The notes under the pieces: generated by a model
Told to the model about the DNA's origin: nothing
Seen by the model: only the letters and a program-made list of their open reading frames with translations
The model's database searches: none
DNA from: Limnomonas spitsbergensis
Taxonomy: Eukaryota; Chlorophyta; Chlorophyceae; Chlamydomonadales
Length of the DNA: 64,000 nt
Assembly (NCBI GenBank): GCA_037349105.1
Contig: JAYJMM010000113.1
Location: 1,054,001 to 1,118,000 of the forward strand
Direction of reading: 5' to 3'
Translations under genes and position numbers: made by a program
Shown here: positions 45,601 to 56,623 of the stretch, piece after piece
Layout of the letters: each line of letters opens with the position of its first letter
Numbering within the stretch: the stretch's first letter is position 1

Positions 45601-47160
45601 AATTCCTAATCCTGGTCTTCATTCCCCATTATAATTCCTAATCTTGGTCTTGATTCCCCATTAGAATACCCAATCCTGGTCTTGTTTCCCCATTATAATT
45701 CCTAATCCTGGTCTAGATTCCCCATTATAATTCCTAATCCTGGTCTTGGTTCCCCATTATAATTCCCAATCCTGTTCTTGATTCCCCATTATAATTCCTA
45801 ATCCTGGTCTTGATTCCCCATTATAATTCCCAATTCTGGTATTGATTTCCTATTATAATTCCCAATCCTGTTCTTGATTCCCCATTAAATTCATAATCCT
45901 GGTCTTGATTCCCCATTATAATTCCTTATCTTGGTCTTGATTCCCCATTAGAATTCCTAATCCTGGTCTTGATTCCCCATTAGAATTCATAATCTTGGTC
46001 TTGCTTCCCCATTACAATTCCTAATCCTGGTCTTGATTCCCCATTATAATTCCTAATCATGGTCTTGATTCCTCATTATAATTCCTAATCCTGGTCTTGA
46101 TTCCCCATTATAATTCCCAAACATGGTCTTGTTTCCCCATTATAATTCCCAATCCTGGTCTTGATTCCCCATTATAATTCCCCAACATGGTCTTGATTCC
46201 CCATTATAATTCCCAATTCTGGTCTTGATTCCCCATTATAATTCCCAATCATGTTCTTGATTCCCCATTATAATTCCCAATCCTGGTCTTGTTTCCCCAT
46301 TATAATTCCCAATCCTGGTCTTGTTTCCCCATTATAATTCCCAATCCTGGTCTTGTTTCCCCATTATAATTCCCCATCATGGTCTTGATTCCCCATTATA
46401 ATCCCCAATTCTGGTCTTGATTCCCCATTATAATTCCCAATCATGTTCTTGATTCCCCATTATAATTCCTAATCTTGGTCTAGATTCCCCATTATAATTC
46501 CTAATCTTGGTCTTGATTCCCCATTATAATTCCTAATCCTGGTCTTGTTTCCCCATTAGAATTCCTAATCTTGGTCTTGATACCCCATTATAATTCCCAA
46601 TCCTGGTCTTGATTCCCCATTATAATTCCCAATCCTGGTCTTGTTTCCCCATTATAATTCCCCATCATGGTCTTGATTCCCCATTATAATTCCCAATTCT
46701 GGTCTTGATTCCCCATTAGAATTCCCAATCCAGGTATTGATTCCCCATTATAATTCCTAATCCTGGTCTTGATTCCCCATTATAATTCCCAATCATGGTC
46801 TTCATTCCCCATTATAATTCCCAATCCAGGTCTTGATTCCCCATTATAATTCCCAATCCTGGTCTTGATTCCCCATTATAATTCCCAATCCTGGTCTTGA
46901 TTCCCCATTATAATTCCCAACCATGTTCTTGATTCCCCATTATAATTCTCAATCCTGTTCTTGATTCCCCATTATAATTCCCAATCCTGGTCTTGTTTCC
47001 CCATTATAATTCCCAATCCTGGTCTTGTTTCCCCATTATAATTCCCAATCCTGGTCTTGATTCCCCATTATAATTCCTAATCCTGGTCTTGATTCCCCAT
47101 TAGAATTCCCAATCCTGGTCTTGATTCCCATAAGAATTCCTAATCCTGGTCTTCATTCCC
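45100..47160. repeat. terminal 1,534-bp higher-order repeat
   Basis: The shortened monomer TTCCCATAAG at 45591 and its neighbours recur at 47125, an offset of 1,534 bp, close to 48 monomers. These are the last large blocks before the array ends at 47833. Monomers in this part are somewhat more mixed than in the interior; for example GGTTCCCC, ACAATTCC and GGTTTTGATT appear. Confidence 0.75.
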
Positions 47161-47833
47161 CATTATAATTCCTAATCTTGGTCTTGATTCCCCATTAGAA
47201 TACCCAATCCTGGTCTTGTTTCCCCATTATAATTCCTAATCCTGGTCTAGATTCCCCATTATAATTCCTAATCCTGGTCTTGGTTCCCCATTATAATTCC
47301 CAATCCTGTTCTTGATTCCCCATTATAATTCCTAATCCTGGTCTTGATTCCCCATTAGAATTCCCAATCCTGGTCTTGTTTCCCCATTATAATTCCCAAA
47401 CATGGTCTTGTTTCCCCATTATAATTCCCAATCCTGGTCTTGATTCCCCATTACAATTCCTAATCCTGGTCTTGATTCCCCATTATAATTCCTAATCATG
47501 GTCTTGATTCCTCATTATAATTCCTAATCCTGGTCTTGATTCCCCATTATAATTCCCAAACATGGTCTTGTTTCCCCATTATAATTCCCAATCCTGGTCT
47601 TGATTCCCCATTATAATTCCTAATCGTGGTCTTGATTCCCCATTATAATTCCCAATCCTGTTCTTGATTCCCCATTATAATTCCCAATCCTGGTCTTGTT
47701 TCCCCATTACAATTCCCAATCCTGGTCTTGTTTCCCCATTATAATTTCCAATCCTGGTCTTGTTTCCCCATTATAATTCCCAATCCTGGTCTTGATTCCC
47801 CATTAGAATTCCCAATCCTGGTTTTGATTCCCC

Positions 47834-48489
47834 AAAATAAGCGAAAGACTCACGAAAGACTCACGAAAGACTACCGAAAAACAAATCGATACCGAACTAA
47901 CGTTAGGCTACCGAACAACAACGATGACACTTTGCGAAAGACAGACGGCGGGAAATTTACAGAAAAATAAGCGAACTGGTAAGTGCTGGCTACGGATAAT
48001 AGGATTTTCAACGGATATTCATGGAACAGTCGTAATTCACACCGCCCACTATTAATCCTTACCACGCTTCGGGAGAACGTCGCGAAAGCTGTGCGAATGA
48101 CTGTTGAATGCCTACCGAAAACATTGCCAACGACCCTGCGAAAAATAAACGGAACTTGTATAGGGGAGTTGCGGAAAACATTAATGTTTGAACACGTTTT
48201 CGGGCGAACAGTCGGAATTCACACGTATTCATACTTTTGGCAGGGTTAATACATCACGCAGCACGTGCATGATCCATCGCGTAAATTTTGTTAGAATTGG
48301 AGATGATTTATTTTTTACTCAATCAGACACATACCTACCAACATATCTACATACACATTTACCCCCCTAATAAGTGGGCTCCTTTGTCACAAGTCCCGTG
48401 TGTAGGGTGTACCGGTAGGATAGAAGCTTACACTTGTTTGTGTGCCGAGTGGACTGATGAAATTTGTAATGTGAGACTAAGCTTGTGAC
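47834..48489. repeat. module, copy 1 (5'-truncated)
   Basis: Copy 1 lacks the first ~125 bp of the module present in copies 2-5. It starts directly at AAAATAAGCG after the last 32-bp monomer. It contains the 11-bp subrepeat CGAAAGACTCA / CGAAAGACTAC, a GGTAAGTGC splice-donor-like string, the 47-bp segment at 48169-48215 that recurs at 58977-59024, and a HindIII-flanked tail. It differs from copy 2 at a few sites, for example CATGG for CGGGG near 48020. No convincing gene was seen. Confidence 0.85.
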
Positions 48490-49789
48490 ACTTCACCCCA
48501 TGGCTTTCCACTTCACCCTAGCAGGGCTTTCCACTTCACCCCAGGCCTATCCACTTTACCCCAGGGCCTTCTGACACCTCACCTCATGGCTTTCCACTTC
48601 ACCCCATGGCTTTCCACTTCACCCTAGCAGTGCTTTCCACTTCACCCCATGGCTTTCCACTTCACCCTAGCAGGGCTTTCCACTTCATCCCAGGCCTATC
48701 CACTTTACCCCAGGGCCTTCTGACACCTCACCTCATGGCTTTCCACTTCACCCCAGGGCTTTCCACTTCACCCCAGGGCTTTCCAACTAATTCACCTCAT
48801 GGCTTTCCACTTCACCCAAGGGCTTTCCACTTCACCCCAGGGCTTTCCACTTCACCCCAGGGTTTCCCACTTGACCTCATTGCTTTCCACTTCACCCCAT
48901 TGCTTTCCACTTTACCCTAGCAGGGCTTTCCACTTCACCCCATGGCTTTCCACTTCACCCAAGGGCTTTCCACTTCACCCAAGGGCTTTCCACTTCACCC
49001 CAGGGTTTCCCACTTGACCTCATTGCTTTCCACTTCACCCCATTGCTTTCCACTTCACCCTAGCAGGGCTTTCCACTTCACCCCAGGGCTTTCCACTTTA
49101 CGCCAAGGCTACTGACACCTCACCTCATGGCTTTCCACTTCACCTCATGGCTTTCCACTTCACCCTAGCAGGGCTTTCCACTTCACCCTAGGGCTTTCCA
49201 CTTCACCCCATGGCCTTCTGACACCTCACCTTATGGCTTTCCACTTCACCTCATGGCTTCCCACTTCACCTCATGGCTTTATACTTCACCCCAGGGCTTT
49301 CCACTTCACCGCAGGGCTTTCCACTTGATCCCATGGTTTCCCACGTCACCCCAGGGCTTTCCACTTCACCCCAAGGCCTTCTGACACCTCACCTCATGGC
49401 TTTCCACTTCACCCCTGGGCTTTCCACTTCACCCTAGGGCTTTCCAACTAATTCACCTCATGGCTTTCCACTTCACCCAAGCGCTTTCCACTTCACCCTA
49501 GGGCTTACCACTTGACCTCATTGCTTTCCACTTCACTGCAGGGCTTTCCACTTTACCTCATTTCTTTCCACTTCACCCCAGGGCTTTCCATTTCAACTCA
49601 TGGCTATCCATTTCACCCAGGGCTTCCCCACTTAACCACATGGCTTTTTACTTCACCTTAGGGCTTTCCACTTCACGTCATGGCTTTCCACATCCCCCAG
49701 GGCTTTCCACTTCACCTCATGGCTTTCCACTTTACCCAAACAGGGCTTTCCAGTTTCCACTTTACCCCAGGGCTTTCCACTTCACCCTA
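48490..49789. repeat. 20-bp minisatellite, copy 1
   Basis: About 65 units of a 20-mer with core GGCTTTCCACTTCACC. Variants end CCAG, CCAT, CTCAT or CAAG, and a 3-bp-longer form carries CTAGCAG. Spacer-like strings such as CCTTCTGACACCTCACC recur every 100-250 bp and give a loose higher order. The unit has no stop in any plus frame, so three frames stay open for stretches and give repetitive pseudo-proteins. It is not coding. Confidence 0.9.
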
Positions 49790-50570
49790 ACGACATGCGT
49801 AAAATTGAAGCTTTGGATATGGAAATCTGACATTTAGGAAAATTCGGAACAACATCGCTAATGTTTTGCAAAGGCCTCACATAATGCCACCGAAACAATC
49901 GACATCGACAGCGAAAAATAAGCGAAAGACTCACGAAAGACTACCGAAAGACTACCGAAAAACAAATCGATACCGAACTAACGTTAGGCTACCGAACAAC
50001 AACGATGACACTTTGCGAAAGACAGACGGCGGGAAATTTACAGAAAAATAAGCGAACTGGTAAGTGCTGGCTACGGATAATAGGATTTTCAACGGATATT
50101 CGGGGAACAGTCGTAATTCGCACCGCCCACTATTAATCCTTACCACGCTTCGGGAGAACGTCGCGAAAGCTGTGCGAATGACTGTTGAATGCCTACCGAA
50201 AACATTGCCAACGACCCTGCGAAAAATAAACGGAACTTGTATAGGGGAGTTGCGGAAAACATTAATGTTTGAACACGTTTTCGGGCGAACAGTCGGAATT
50301 CACACGTATTCATACTTTTGGCAGGGTTAATACATCACGCAGCACGTGCATGATCCATCGCGTAAATTTTGTTAGAATTGGAGATGATTTATTTTTTACT
50401 CAATCAGACACATACCTACCAACATATCTACATACACATTTACCCCCCTAATAAGTGGGCTCCTTTGTCACAAGTCCCGTGTGTAGGGTGTACCGGTAGG
50501 ATAGAAGCTTACACTTGTTTGTGTGCCGAGTGGACTGATGAAATTTGTAATGTGAGACTAAGCTTGTGAC
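49790..50570. repeat. module, copy 2 (full length, 781 bp)
   Basis: This is a full copy beginning ACGACATGCG and ending at AAGCTTGTGACA. A candidate reading frame begins at the ATG inside ACGACATGCG but is closed after about 10 codons by ATCTGA. The downstream part of that frame (Lys/Arg/Asn-rich) stays open to a stop at about 50049. GGTAAGTGC follows shortly after that stop. The function of the module is not recognised. Confidence 0.85.
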
Positions 50571-51870
50571 ACTTCACCCCATGGCTTTCCACTTCACCCT
50601 AGCAGGGCTTTCCACTTCACCCCAGGCCTATCCACTTTACCCCAGGGCCTTCTGACACCTCACCTCATGGCTTTCCACTTCACCCCATGGCTTTCCACTT
50701 CACCCTAGCAGTGCTTTCCACTTCACCCCATGGCTTTCCACTTCACCCTAGCAGGGCTTTCCACTTCATCCCAGGCCTATCCACTTTACCCCAGGGCCTT
50801 CTGACACCTCACCTCATGGCTTTCCACTTCACCCCAGGGCTTTCCACTTCACCCCAGGGCTTTCCAACTAATTCACCTCATGGCTTTCCACTTCACCCAA
50901 GGGCTTTCCACTTCACCCCAGGGCTTTCCACTTCACCCCAGGGTTTCCCACTTGACCTCATTGCTTTCCACTTCACCCCATTGCTTTCCACTTTACCCTA
51001 GCAGGGCTTTCCACTTCACCCCATGGCTTTCCACTTCACCCAAGGGCTTTCCACTTCACCCAAGGGCTTTCCACTTCACCCCAGGGTTTCCCACTTGACC
51101 TCATTGCTTTCCACTTCACCCCATTGCTTTCCACTTCACCCTAGCAGGGCTTTCCACTTCACCCCAGGGCTTTCCACTTTACGCCAAGGCTACTGACACC
51201 TCACCTCATGGCTTTCCACTTCACCTCATGGCTTTCCACTTCACCCTAGCAGGGCTTTCCACTTCACCCTAGGGCTTTCCACTTCACCCCATGGCCTTCT
51301 GACACCTCACCTTATGGCTTTCCACTTCACCTCATGGCTTCCCACTTCACCTCATGGCTTTATACTTCACCCCAGGGCTTTCCACTTCACCGCAGGGCTT
51401 TCCACTTGATCCCATGGTTTCCCACGTCACCCCAGGGCTTTCCACTTCACCCCAAGGCCTTCTGACACCTCACCTCATGGCTTTCCACTTCACCCCTGGG
51501 CTTTCCACTTCACCCTAGGGCTTTCCAACTAATTCACCTCATGGCTTTCCACTTCACCCAAGCGCTTTCCACTTCACCCTAGGGCTTACCACTTGACCTC
51601 ATTGCTTTCCACTTCACTGCAGGGCTTTCCACTTTACCTCATTTCTTTCCACTTCACCCCAGGGCTTTCCATTTCAACTCATGGCTATCCATTTCACCCA
51701 GGGCTTCCCCACTTAACCACATGGCTTTTTACTTCACCTTAGGGCTTTCCACTTCACGTCATGGCTTTCCACATCCCCCAGGGCTTTCCACTTCACCTCA
51801 TGGCTTTCCACTTTACCCAAACAGGGCTTTCCAGTTTCCACTTTACCCCAGGGCTTTCCACTTCACCCTA
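50571..51870. repeat. 20-bp minisatellite, copy 2
   Basis: The order of variant 20-mers matches copy 1 at an offset of 2,081 bp with no difference noticed by eye. This indicates that module and minisatellite amplified together as one unit. Nothing else is present. Confidence 0.9.
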
Positions 51871-52651
51871 ACGACATGCGTAAAATTGAAGCTTTGGATA
51901 TGGAAATCTGACATTTAGGAAAATTCGGAACAACATCGCTAATGTTTTGCAAAGGCCTCACATAATGCCACCGAAACAATCGACATCGACAGCGAAAAAT
52001 AAGCGAAAGACTCACGAAAGACTACCGAAAGACTACCGAAAAACAAATCGATACCGAACTAACGTTAGGCTACCGAACAACAACGATGACACTTTGCGAA
52101 AGACAGACGGCGGGAAATTTACAGAAAAATAAGCGAACTGGTAAGTGCTGGCTACGGATAATAGGATTTTCAACGGATATTCGGGGAACAGTCGTAATTC
52201 GCACCGCCCACTATTAATCCTTACCACGCTTCGGGAGAACGTCGCGAAAGCTGTGCGAATGACTGTTGAATGCCTACCGAAAACATTGCCAACGACCCTG
52301 CGAAAAATAAACGGAACTTGTATAGGGGAGTTGCGGAAAACATTAATGTTTGAACACGTTTTCGGGCGAACAGTCGGAATTCACACGTATTCATACTTTT
52401 GGCAGGGTTAATACATCACGCAGCACGTGCATGATCCATCGCGTAAATTTTGTTAGAATTGGAGATGATTTATTTTTTACTCAATCAGACACATACCTAC
52501 CAACATATCTACATACACATTTACCCCCCTAATAAGTGGGCTCCTTTGTCACAAGTCCCGTGTGTAGGGTGTACCGGTAGGATAGAAGCTTACACTTGTT
52601 TGTGTGCCGAGTGGACTGATGAAATTTGTAATGTGAGACTAAGCTTGTGAC
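51871..52651. repeat. module, copy 3
   Basis: By eye this is indistinguishable from copy 2, including the premature ATCTGA stop and the 47-bp segment shared with the methyltransferase relic (here starting at 52331). Confidence 0.85.
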
Positions 52652-53971
52652 ACTTCACCCCATGGCTTTCCACTTCACCCTAGCAGGGCTTTCCACTTCA
52701 CCCCAGGCCTATCCACTTTACCCCAGGGCCTTCTGACACCTCACCTCATGGCTTTCCACTTCACCCCATGGCTTTCCACTTCACCCTAGCAGTGCTTTCC
52801 ACTTCACCCCATGGCTTTCCACTTCACCCTAGCAGGGCTTTCCACTTCACCCCAGGCCTATCCACTTTACCCCAGGGCCTTCTGACACCTCACCTCATGG
52901 CTTTCCACTTCACCTCATGGCTTTCCACTTCACCCCAGGGCTTTCCACTTCACCCCAGGGCTTTCCAACTAATTCACCTCATGGCTTTCCACTTCACCCA
53001 AGGGCTTTCCACTTCACCCCAGGGCTTTCCACTTCACCCCAGGGTTTCCCACTTGACCTCATTGCTTTCCACTTCACCCCATTGCTTTCCACTTTACCCT
53101 AGCAGGGCTTTCCACTTCACCCCATGGCTTTCCACTTCACCCAAGGGCTTTCCACTTCACCCAAGGGCTTTCCACTTCACCCCAGGGTTTCCCACTTGAC
53201 CTCATTGCTTTCCACTTCACCCCATTGCTTTCCACTTCACCCTAGCAGGGCTTTCCACTTCACCCCAGGGCTTTCCACTTTACGCCAAGGCTACTGACAC
53301 CTCACCTCATGGCTTTCCACTTCACCTCATGGCTTTCCACTTCACCCTAGCAGGGCTTTCCACTTCACCCTAGGGCTTTCCACTTCACCCCATGGCCTTC
53401 TGACACCTCACCTTATGGCTTTCCACTTCACCTCATGGCTTCCCACTTCACCTCATGGCTTTATACTTCACCCCAGGGCTTTCCACTTCACCGCAGGGCT
53501 TTCCACTTGATCCCATGGTTTCCCACGTCACCCCAGGGCTTTCCACTTCACCCCAAGGCCTTCTGACACCTCACCTCATGGCTTTCCACTTCACCCCTGG
53601 GCTTTCCACTTCACCCTAGGGCTTTCCAACTAATTCACCTCATGGCTTTCCACTTCACCCAAGCGCTTTCCACTTCACCCTAGGGCTTACCACTTGACCT
53701 CATTGCTTTCCACTTCACCGCAGGGCTTTCCACTTTACCTCATTTCTTTCCACTTCACCCCAGGGCTTTCCATTTCAACTCATGGCTATCCATTTCACCC
53801 AGGGCTTCCCCACTTAACCACATGGCTTTTTACTTCACCTTAGGGCTTTCCACTTCACGTCATGGCTTTCCACATCCCCCAGGGCTTTCCACTTCACCTC
53901 ATGGCTTTCCACTTTACCCAAACAGGGCTTTCCAGTTTCCACTTTACCCCAGGGCTTTCCACTTCACCCTA
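52652..53971. repeat. 20-bp minisatellite, copy 3 (one extra unit)
   Basis: As copies 1 and 2, but with one additional 20-mer near 52900 and a C replacing T in the second TTCATCCCAGG string. This yields the 2,101-bp period. The extra unit fits replication slippage or unequal exchange. Confidence 0.9.
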
Positions 53972-54748
53972 ACGACATGCGTAAAATTGAAGCTTTGGAT
54001 ATGGAAATCTGACATTTAGGAAAATTCGGAACAACATCGCTAATGTTTTGCAAAGGCCTCACATAATGCCACCGAAACAATCGACATCGACAGCGAAAAA
54101 TAAGCGAAAGACTCACGAAAGACTACCGAAAGACTACCGAAAAACAAATCGATACCGAACTAACGTTAGGCTACCGAACAACAACGATGACACTTTGCGA
54201 AAGACAGACGGCGGGAAATTTACAGAAAAATAAGCGAACTGGTAAGTGCTGGCTACGGATAATAGGATTTTCAACGGATATTCGGGGAACAGTCGTAATT
54301 CGCACCGCCCACTATTAATCCTTACCACGCTTCGGGAGAACGTCGCGAAAGCTGTGCGAATGACTGTTGAATGCCTACCGAAAACATTGCCAACGACCCT
54401 GCGAAAAATAAACGGAACTTGTATAGGGGAGTTGCGGAAAACATTAATGTTTGAACACGTTTTCGGGCGAACAGTCGGAATTCACACGTATTCATACTTT
54501 TGGCAGGGTTAATACATCACGCAGCACGTGCATGATCCATTGCGTAAATTTTGATAGAATTGGAGATGATTTATTTTTTACTCAATCAGACACATACCTA
54601 CCTACATATCTACATACACATTTACCCCCCTAATAAGTGGGCTCCTTTGTCGCAAATCCCGTGTGTAGGGTGTACCGGTAGAAGCTTACACTTGTTTGTG
54701 TGCCGAGTGGACTTATGAAATTTGTAATGTGAGACTAAGCTTGTGACA
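53972..54748. repeat. module, copy 4
   Basis: Slightly diverged: CATTGCG for CATCGCG near 54540, TTTGATAG for TTTGTTAG near 54552, a 5-bp deletion near 54680, and GACTTATG for GACTGATG near 54711. The ATCTGA stop is retained. Confidence 0.85.
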
Positions 54749-55710
54749 CTTCACCCCATGGCTTTCCACTTCACCCTGGCAGGGCTTTCCACTTCACCCC
54801 AGGGCTATCCACTTTACCCCAGGGCCTTCTGACACCTCACCTCATGGCTTTCCACTTCACCCCATGGCTTTCCACTTCACCTCATGGCTTTTCACTTCAC
54901 ACCATGGCTTTCCACTTCACCCTAGGGCTTTCCAACTAATTCACCTCATGGCTTTCCACTTCACCCAAGGGCTTTCCACTTCACCCCAGGGCTTCCCACT
55001 TGACCTCATTGCTTTCCACTTCACCCCATTGCTTTCCACTTCACCCTAGCAGGGCTTTCCACTTCACCCCAAGGCCTTCTGACAGTTCACCTCATGGCTT
55101 TCCACTTCACCCCATGGCTTCCCATTTCACCTCATGGCTTTCCACTTCACCCCTGGGCTTTCCACTTCACCGCAGGGCTTTCCACTTGACCCCATGGTTT
55201 CCCACGTCACCCCAGGGCTTTCCACTTCACCCCAAGGCCTTCTGACACCTCACCTCATAGCTTTCCATTTCACCCCATGGCTTCCCACTTCACCTCATGG
55301 CTTTCCACTTCACCCCTGGGCTTTCCACTTCACCCCAGGGCTTTCCAACTAATTCACCTCATGGCTTTCCACTTCACCCAAGGGCTTTCCACTTCACCCT
55401 AGGGCTTACCACTTGACCTTATTGCTTTCCACATCACCGTAGGGCTTTCCACTTCACCTCATTGCTTTCCACTTCACCCCAGGGCTTTCCATTTCAACTC
55501 ATGGCTATCCATTTCACACAGGGCTTCCCCACTTAACCACATGGCTCTTTACTTCACCTTAGGGCTTTCCACTTCACGTCATGGCTTTCCACATCCCCCA
55601 GGGCTTTCCACTTTACCTTAGGGCTTTCCACTTCACCTCATGGCTTTCCACTTTACCCAAACAGGGCTTTCCAGTTTCCACTTCACCCCAGGGCTTTCCA
55701 CTTCACCCTA
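54749..55710. repeat. 20-bp minisatellite, copy 4 (shorter, rearranged)
   Basis: About 48 units. The order of variants differs from copies 1-3, and several blocks present there are missing. This accounts for the 1,740-bp period to the last copy. It is less homogenised than the interior copies, as expected at the edge of an array. Confidence 0.85.
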
Positions 55711-56506
55711 ACGACATGCGTAAAATTGAAGCTTTGGATATGGAAAATCGGACATTTAGGAAAATTCAGAACAACATCGCTAATGTTTTGCAAAAACCTC
55801 ACGTAAGGCCACCGAAACAATCGACATCGACAGCGAAAAATAAGCGAAAGACTCACGAAAGACTCACGAAAGACTACCGAAAATCAAATCGCTACCGAAC
55901 TAACGTTAGGCTACCAAACAACAACGATGACACTTTGCGAAAGACAGACGGCGGGAAATTTACAGAAAAATAAGCGAACTGGTAAGTGCTGGCTACGGAT
56001 AATAGGATTTTCAACGGATATTCGGGGAACAGTCGTAATTCAAACCGCCCACTATTAATCCTTACCACGCTTCGGGAGAACGTCGCGAAAGCTGTGCGAA
56101 TGACTGTTGAATGCCTACCGAAAACATTGCCAACGACCCTGCGAAAAATAAACGGAACTTGTATAGGGGAGGTGCGGAAAACATTAATGTTTGAACACGT
56201 TTTCGGGCGAACAGTCGGAATTCACACGTATTCATACTTTTGGCAGGGTTAATACATCACGCAGCACGTGCATGATCCATCGCGTAAATTATAAAAAAAA
56301 AAAATCTCAGAATTGGAGATGATTTTTTTTTTACTCAATCAGACACATACCTACCTACATATCTACATACACATTTACCCCCCTAATAAGTGGGCTCCTT
56401 TGTCGCAAGTCCTGTGTGTAGGGTGTACCGGTAGGATAGAAGCTTACACTCGTTTGTGTGCCGAGTGGACTGATGAAATTTGTAATGTGAGACTAAGCTT
56501 GTGACA
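55711..56506. repeat. module, copy 5 (most diverged; longest open frame)
   Basis: Here ATGGAAAATCGG replaces ATGGAAATCTGA. The frame starting at the ATG near 55716 therefore stays open for about 85 codons, to the stop near 55971. The predicted peptide starts MRKIEALDMENRTF and is rich in Lys, Arg, Asn and Thr, with a short amphipathic start. No family is recognised, and no evidence of expression can be seen. A poly-A-containing insertion replaces TTGTT near 56290. The copy may be closer to the ancestral module because it escaped homogenisation. Confidence 0.8.
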
Positions 56507-56547
56507 CTTCACCCCATGGCTTTCCACTTCACCCTGGCAGGGCTTTC
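56507..56547. repeat. truncated 20-bp minisatellite at the right edge
   Basis: Two partial units of the minisatellite follow copy 5 and end abruptly inside GGCTTTC, where non-repetitive sequence starting ACGCGTGTTG begins. This is the right boundary of the repeat block. The ~125 bp from here to 56672 holds no gene. Confidence 0.85.
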
Positions 56548-56623
56548 ACGCGTGTTGTCATGCGTGATAACCTCCTAGCGGCTGCAATATGCTTCATAAG
56601 AGGAGTCATGCACATTATGCAGC

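Larger units (their letters stand above)
1..47833. repeat. 32-bp satellite array, ~1,495 monomers
   Basis: This is an uninterrupted head-to-tail satellite that fills three quarters of the window. The monomer is 32 bp, begins TCCCAATCCTGG and ends CCCCATTATAAT. It has recurrent variants: TATAATTC, TAGAATTC or TCGAATTC at the end; CCAATCC, CTAATCC or CTTATCT at the start; TTGATT or TTGTTT in the middle. The plus-strand consensus has about 12 T, 10 C, 7 A and 3 G, so it is strongly C-over-G skewed. It contains no CpG except in variant monomers. Rare length variants shift the phase by a few bases, for example near 1999, 4071, 5807 and 17713. Because 32 is not a multiple of three and the unit contains TAA and TGA, every frame is closed quickly. 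The few short ORFs, such as the identical 77-codon ones near 4670 and 10703, are chance. No gene was seen inside. Function is unknown; a centromeric or other heterochromatic role is inference only. Confidence 0.97.
47834..56547. repeat. composite tandem repeat, ~2.08-kb unit, five copies
   Basis: The unit consists of a ~780-bp non-satellite module followed by a minisatellite of GGCTTTCCACTTCACCCCAG-type 20-mers. Equivalent positions in the module lie at 47983, 50064, 52145, 54246 and 55986, giving periods of 2,081, 2,081, 2,101 and 1,740 bp. Copies 1-3 are nearly identical by eye. The 2,101-bp period reflects one extra 20-mer near 52900. Copies 4 and 5 are more diverged, and the last is cut off at 56547. 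Short ORFs in all frames recur copy by copy and are explained by the repeat. Confidence 0.93.

Noticed and set aside
1..47833. Satellite as a CRISPR array or telomere repeat
   Set aside because: There are no unique spacers between repeats, so it is not CRISPR. The 32-bp unit is not a TTAGGG- or TTTAGGG-like telomere unit.
48440..48490. CTGATGA in the module tail as a hammerhead ribozyme core
   Set aside because: No matching GAAA box and no stems in the right places follow it. Copy 4 also has CTTATGA at this point without compensation.
47871..54328. 64-codon minus-strand ORF recurring in each module
   Set aside because: Conserved only because the modules are near-identical copies. It overlaps plus-strand ORFs of equal length and has no recognisable protein pattern.
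48606..55352. ORFs of 60-143 codons rich in AFHFTPGLSTSP-type peptide
   Set aside because: The 20-bp minisatellite unit lacks stops in the plus frames, so open frames are automatic. There is no start context, splice signal or domain.
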